NCBI GenBank assembly: GCA_964503145.1
Contig: CAZCYV010000001.1
Span: 372,001-436,000, forward strand
Reading direction: 5' to 3'
Origin: RBG-16-57-11 sp964503145
GTDB lineage: Bacteria > Chloroflexota > Anaerolineae > Anaerolineales > UBA4823
Length of the DNA stretch: 64,000 nucleotides
Below are positions 60,888 through 64,000 of this stretch, one piece after another (within the stretch, counting starts at the first letter, position 1; the number at the start of each line of letters is the position of its first letter). The position numbers and the translations under genes were made by a program. The notes beneath the pieces are model-generated. The model saw only the letters and a list, made by a program, of their open reading frames with translations. It had not been told where the DNA came from and ran no database searches.

Positions 60888-62441
60888 TCAAAGCAACTGT
60901 TGCCAATCATCCACTTCGATCCCCCAGCGGACTTCGCCGATGCGCACCGGCAACACCCAGCGCACCTTACCGCAGGCGCGCTTCTTGTCCACGCCGATGC
61001 CGTTCAACAGGCGCTGACGATCCAGGTCGCGGGGGGGTTCAGTGGGCAAATTCAGGCCGCGCAGGGTCTCGGCGATCGTCTCCGCCAGGCCGGGAGAAGC
61101 AATACCCATCCTTTCGGCCAGTCGCGCGGCGTACACCATGCCCATTGCTACCGCCTCGCCATGCCTGATTCGGTAATCAGAAGCTGATTCTATGGCATGG
61201 CCCAGGGTATGTCCCAGGTTCAGCGTGGCGCGGCGGCCCCGCTCATAAGGGTCATCCTGGATCACGCGGGCCTTCACTGCCATCGCTCGACGAACGAGTT
61301 CATCCAGGTTCTCTCGAACAGAGCGCCAGCCGCCGCGACACAACTCGAACAATTTGGGATCACCCAACAACCCGTGTTTGACCACTTCCGCCAGACCATT
61401 GCGAAACTCCTCTACAGGCAGAGTTTCCAACACCTGTGGATCGGCCAAGACCAATGAGGGCGGATGAAACGCGCCGACCAGATTCTTACCCTGGGGCAGG
61501 TCAGCGCCGGTCTTGCCCCCCAGGCTGGCATCCACCATCGCCAGGAGCGAGGTTGGAACAACCACCCAGGGGATGCCGCGCAGGTATGTGGCTGCTGCAA
61601 ACCCCGTCAGATCCCCTACCACCCCGCCGCCCAGGGCGATGACCGAGCTGCTTCGCTCCACGCCGCTCCGAAGAAAGGCATCCCACAATTGAGAGACAGT
61701 GGCAATCGTTTTGTACTGTTCGCCAGCCGGGATGATCGCCGCCTGCGCCGTATAACCGGCCTGCCGCAGCGACTCCAAAGCCTGATCCGCATACAACCGG
61801 GCGACGTTTTCATCGCTGACCACAACCAGCGGACCCTTGATATGCCTGGCCTGCAATTCTGCGCCAAGGTGATCCAAGCTACCTTTGGCTACACGCACAT
61901 CATATCCTGCGCTCATCCCTGAAATATGGAACACTCCGAGCCGGGCCTGCGCCTGCCAGGCAGCCTCCATCAAAGATAACTCGCCGGTATCCAACTGCAA
62001 CCGGAAAGAGGCATAATGGGCCGAGCGCTGTTCAAGGAGATGCTGCAAACGCAGGCGTGAATCCCCATCCAGCAAAGGACGCTGACTCTGGCTCTCTTCC
62101 AGGCGAGCGACGATGGTATCGAAGGGAGCAGACAGACACAGCACCATCCCGGCTTGCTCGGCCAGGGCGCGATTCTCAGGCCGTAACAGCGCCCCACCTC
62201 CCAGGGCCACTACCCCCGACTGGTATTCCAACACCTCGGCCAGCGCGGCGCTTTCTCGTCTTCTAAACCCGGCTTCGCCTTCGGCGGCAAAGATCTGCGG
62301 AATGGAAGCCCCAGCCTGGGTCTCGATGATCTCATCCAGGTCATAGAATGGCCGACGCAGAATTTCGGCCAGGCGCAAGCCCAATGAACTCTTTCCAGAG
62401 GCAGGAGGGCCATAGAGGAAGATGAACGGTTCGAGAGACAT
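60888..62441 (-). CDS. aroKB: Shikimate kinase-3-dehydroquinate synthase fusion
   Basis: 517 residues with two shikimate-pathway enzymes. Residues 1-165 are shikimate kinase: Walker A LYGPPASGKSSLGLRLAE, substrate Asp/Arg in FYDLDEIIE and FRRRESAALAEVL, lid R. From about 175 it is dehydroquinate synthase: VVVSDENVARLYADQAL, GGGVVGDLTGFAAATYLRGI, KNLVGAFHPPSLVLAD, NLGHTLGHAIE with metal-binding His. Fusion of these two is known in some bacteria. The start is ATG 62441, preceded by TAAAAT with a 6-base gap. Confidence 0.95.
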   Translation of the reverse strand: MSLEPFIFLYGPPASGKSSLGLRLAEILRRPFYDLDEIIETQAGASIPQIFAAEGEAGFRRRESAALAEVLEYQSGVVALGGGALLRPENRALAEQAGMVLCLSAPFDTIVARLEESQSQRPLLDGDSRLRLQHLLEQRSAHYASFRLQLDTGELSLMEAAWQAQARLGVFHISGMSAGYDVRVAKGSLDHLGAELQARHIKGPLVVVSDENVARLYADQALESLRQAGYTAQAAIIPAGEQYKTIATVSQLWDAFLRSGVERSSSVIALGGGVVGDLTGFAAATYLRGIPWVVVPTSLLAMVDASLGGKTGADLPQGKNLVGAFHPPSLVLADPQVLETLPVEEFRNGLAEVVKHGLLGDPKLFELCRGGWRSVRENLDELVRRAMAVKARVIQDDPYERGRRATLNLGHTLGHAIESASDYRIRHGEAVAMGMVYAARLAERMGIASPGLAETIAETLRGLNLPTEPPRDLDRQRLLNGIGVDKKRACGKVRWVLPVRIGEVRWGIEVDDWQQLL

Positions 62442-62447
62442 GGCGCA

Positions 62448-62453
62448 ATTTTA
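62448..62453 (-). promoter_or_regulatory. -10-like TAAAAT 6 bases before aroKB
   Basis: On the minus strand TAAAATTGCGCC precedes ATG at 62441, just after the aroC stop at 62459. No SD is seen, so aroKB could have its own leaderless transcript within the aro operon. Confidence 0.45.
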
Positions 62454-62458
62454 TCCGA

Positions 62459-63652
62459 TCATTGGGCCGCCGGATCCGTTGTTTCAGGCCAAAAGAGGTG
62501 CTCTCCGCCGTCCATGCGTAAATCGGCCAGGTTGGCCCGGCGCAGCGCCGCAAAACGGGGGTGCATCTCCTCCAGCGAGTCGCCGCCCAGCTTCTCCAGC
62601 AGGGCATCTGTCAGGATAAAGGCAACCATGGCTTCCAGGATGGGCACAGCGCGCGGTACGGGGCAAAAATCCGACCGCTCGTAAGCGGTTGGCGTCTCCT
62701 GACCGGTTGCCAGATCGACGGTGGGTTGTGGGGTCAACGTGGTCGCGATGGGTTTCATCGCCGCGCGCATAATCAGCGGCGTTCCCATCGTGATCCCGCC
62801 TTCGATCCCGCCAGCTCGATCCGTCGGACGAATCAATTCCCCTTGCTTCAGGCGAATAGCGTCATGCGCCTGCGTGCCTGGCCGGCGGGCATTGGCAAAG
62901 GCGTCGCCAAACTCTACGCCCTTAATCGCCTGCACGCTGAGCAATGCTGCGCCCAGGCGCGCCTCCAGGCGTCTGTCCCACTGGGCATAAGCGCCCAAGC
63001 CAGGCGGCAGGCCCAAGGCGACGATCTCGATCACGCCTCCCAGCGTGTCCCGCTGTTGGATCACCTGGCGAATCTGCTGGCGCATGGCCTCGGCGGCAGA
63101 CGACTGGGGGCAACGCACACCGCTCTGCTCCGCCTGGATGAAGCGCTCTGAAAAGGGCATATCGCCTAATTCCGCGCTGATTTCGCCAATGGCAACCACA
63201 TAGCCGCCCACCTCGATATCGAACTGCGCCAGAAATTGCTTGCAGACTGCGCCTACTGCCACACGTGCGGCGGTCTCACGCGCCGAGGCGCGTTCCAGAG
63301 CCGGGCGCAGATCGCGATAGCCGTATTTGATCGCCCCTGTCAGGTCGGCATGCCCGGGGCGGGGCGTGGTGAAGGCTTCGATGGCTTTACCACGCCATTT
63401 GGCGTGATCCCGATTCTCGATCTGGAAAGCCAGCGGCGCGCCAGTAGTCAGACCAGCCATGACCCCGGCCAAGATTTGGACATGATCTTGCTCGATCTTC
63501 ATACGTGGGCCTGCACCATAGCCCTGCTGGCGTCGAGCCAGTTCGGCGTTGATCGCCGGCACATCTAGCGGCAGCCCAGCAGGCATACCATCCAAAATCG
63601 CAATTAAGGCAGGCCCGTGCGATTCACCTGCAGTCAAAAAGCGTAAGGGCAT
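62459..63652 (-). CDS. aroC: Chorismate synthase
   Basis: Last step of the shikimate pathway; eliminates phosphate from EPSP using reduced FMN. 397 residues. Seen: RFLTAGESHGPALIAILDG, the family signature in TTPRPGHADLTGAIKYG followed by RDLRPALERASARETAARVA, GGIEGGITMGTPLIMRAA and RSDFCPVPRAVPILEAM. GGGAG lies before the ATG. First of the three-gene aro run. Confidence 0.96.
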   Translation of the reverse strand: MPLRFLTAGESHGPALIAILDGMPAGLPLDVPAINAELARRQQGYGAGPRMKIEQDHVQILAGVMAGLTTGAPLAFQIENRDHAKWRGKAIEAFTTPRPGHADLTGAIKYGYRDLRPALERASARETAARVAVGAVCKQFLAQFDIEVGGYVVAIGEISAELGDMPFSERFIQAEQSGVRCPQSSAAEAMRQQIRQVIQQRDTLGGVIEIVALGLPPGLGAYAQWDRRLEARLGAALLSVQAIKGVEFGDAFANARRPGTQAHDAIRLKQGELIRPTDRAGGIEGGITMGTPLIMRAAMKPIATTLTPQPTVDLATGQETPTAYERSDFCPVPRAVPILEAMVAFILTDALLEKLGGDSLEEMHPRFAALRRANLADLRMDGGEHLFWPETTDPAAQ

Positions 63653-63688
63653 GGATAGGTGTCTCCCGTCATCATTATCTTGAAACGC

Positions 63689-64000
63689 TTAGTCTTTCTT
63701 CAGCCACGCCTCCAGCCGCTGCATGGCCTGGCGTACACGCTCAAGCGGAGCCGTGATCGAAATGCGTACATGTCCCCCGCCGCCAGCGCCAAACACAGTT
63801 CCCGGGGTCAGGCTGACCCCGGCTTGCTCCAGCGCAGCGCTTACAAAATCAACGCATTTCCAGCCAGGTGGGATAGGCGACCAGACATACAGTGAAGCGC
63901 GTGGGATGCGAACAGACAACCCCATACGTTGCAGCCCTTCCACCACGACATCTCGCCGTTGACGGTATATCTCATTGCGCTCGATCAGCCAGCTCTGGTC
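63689..64000 (-). CDS. Aminotransferase class I/II, C-terminal part
   Basis: The gene continues beyond the window; the frame is open to the last base. About 104 residues are visible, ending at 63689. NEIYRQRRDVVVEGLQRMG, PRASLYVWSPIPPGW and AGVSLTPGTVFGAGG match the end of LL-diaminopimelate/aspartate-type PLP aminotransferases. PLP lysine and pyridine-binding residues are outside the window, so the substrate is open. It is 36 bases upstream of aroC on the same strand and may feed amino acid synthesis. Confidence 0.85.
   Translation of the reverse strand, partial: DQSWLIERNEIYRQRRDVVVEGLQRMGLSVRIPRASLYVWSPIPPGWKCVDFVSAALEQAGVSLTPGTVFGAGGGGHVRISITAPLERVRQAMQRLEAWLKKD

Noticed and set aside
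1..64000. Mobile element, prophage, CRISPR array or defence island
   Set aside because: I found no transposase, integrase, phage structural gene, regular spaced repeats or cas gene; the NYN-LOTUS and HD genes alone do not make a defence system.

Overview
The window looks like a stretch of ordinary chromosome from a Chloroflexota bacterium, most likely of the Anaerolineae/Caldilineae type. I infer this from protein style, not from a marker search: proline/threonine-rich linkers in exported proteins, a shikimate kinase–dehydroquinate synthase fusion, a secreted protein ending in an FLPLLSR-type tail, DUF970 (c-di-AMP receptor) genes, and a GC-rich coding sequence throughout. I see no rRNA, tRNA, CRISPR array, insertion sequence or phage gene.

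Layout. 0-10 kb: end of an unrecognised gene, a large class A penicillin-binding protein, a MaoC hydratase, a GH63-like glycosidase, two tandem PII-like c-di-AMP receptor genes, an AMMECR1 protein and a flavin reductase. 10-18.6 kb: rnc and smc, then on the other strand a ZIP transporter, a peroxiredoxin-like protein and the rpsF-ssb-rpsR-foldase group. 18.7-24.3 kb: moaC, a moaD-moaE fusion, thrC, fabF, ftsY and prfB, the last with a programmed +1 frameshift. 24.3-32.7 kb: a membrane lipoprotein, an MFS carrier, rpmF, fabD, fabG, an Asp23-family gene, nusB and the Tat genes. 32.7-40.3 kb: a biotin-dependent acyl-CoA carboxylase in three genes, a mesaconyl-type MaoC hydratase, a CitE-type lyase, a thiolase-fold protein without its nucleophilic cysteine and a DUF35 protein without its zinc ribbon. 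A decayed MFS gene lies in the middle. 40.3-50.9 kb: uracil-DNA glycosylase, a modular lipoprotein, a MoaD-like protein, a nucleosidase, a large secreted protein, aldehyde ferredoxin oxidoreductase and the NAD(P)HX repair enzyme. 50.9-56 kb (minus strand): YtxH, a membrane protein, an HD hydrolase, OsmC, a NYN-LOTUS protein and a histone-deacetylase-fold enzyme. 56-64 kb: AlaX, an FAD oxidoreductase, an acidic repeat protein, an alpha/beta hydrolase, and on the minus strand aroQ, aroKB, aroC and an aminotransferase cut by the window end.

How the parts fit. Cell envelope and export (PBP, foldase, Tat), type II fatty acid synthesis (fabD, fabG, fabF with rpmF) and the shikimate pathway (aroQ, aroKB, aroC) are housekeeping. 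moaC, moaDE, a lone MoaD-like protein and the AOR together point to pterin-cofactor enzymes using Mo or W. The 32.7-40.3 kb cluster reads as an acyl-CoA carboxylation, hydration and cleavage route whose exact substrate I cannot name.

Two broader patterns stand out. Several genes have a TATAAT/TAAAAT box ending 6-7 bases before the start codon, three of them sharing the form TA(T/A)AATTCAG-NN-ATG, which suggests leaderless mRNAs. The two c-di-AMP receptor paralogues have each lost a different half of the signature loop, which suggests they may work as a pair. I did not find a clear new defence or mobile system; the best candidates for something undescribed are the 32.7-40.3 kb acyl-CoA cluster, the receptor pair and the NYN-LOTUS protein.
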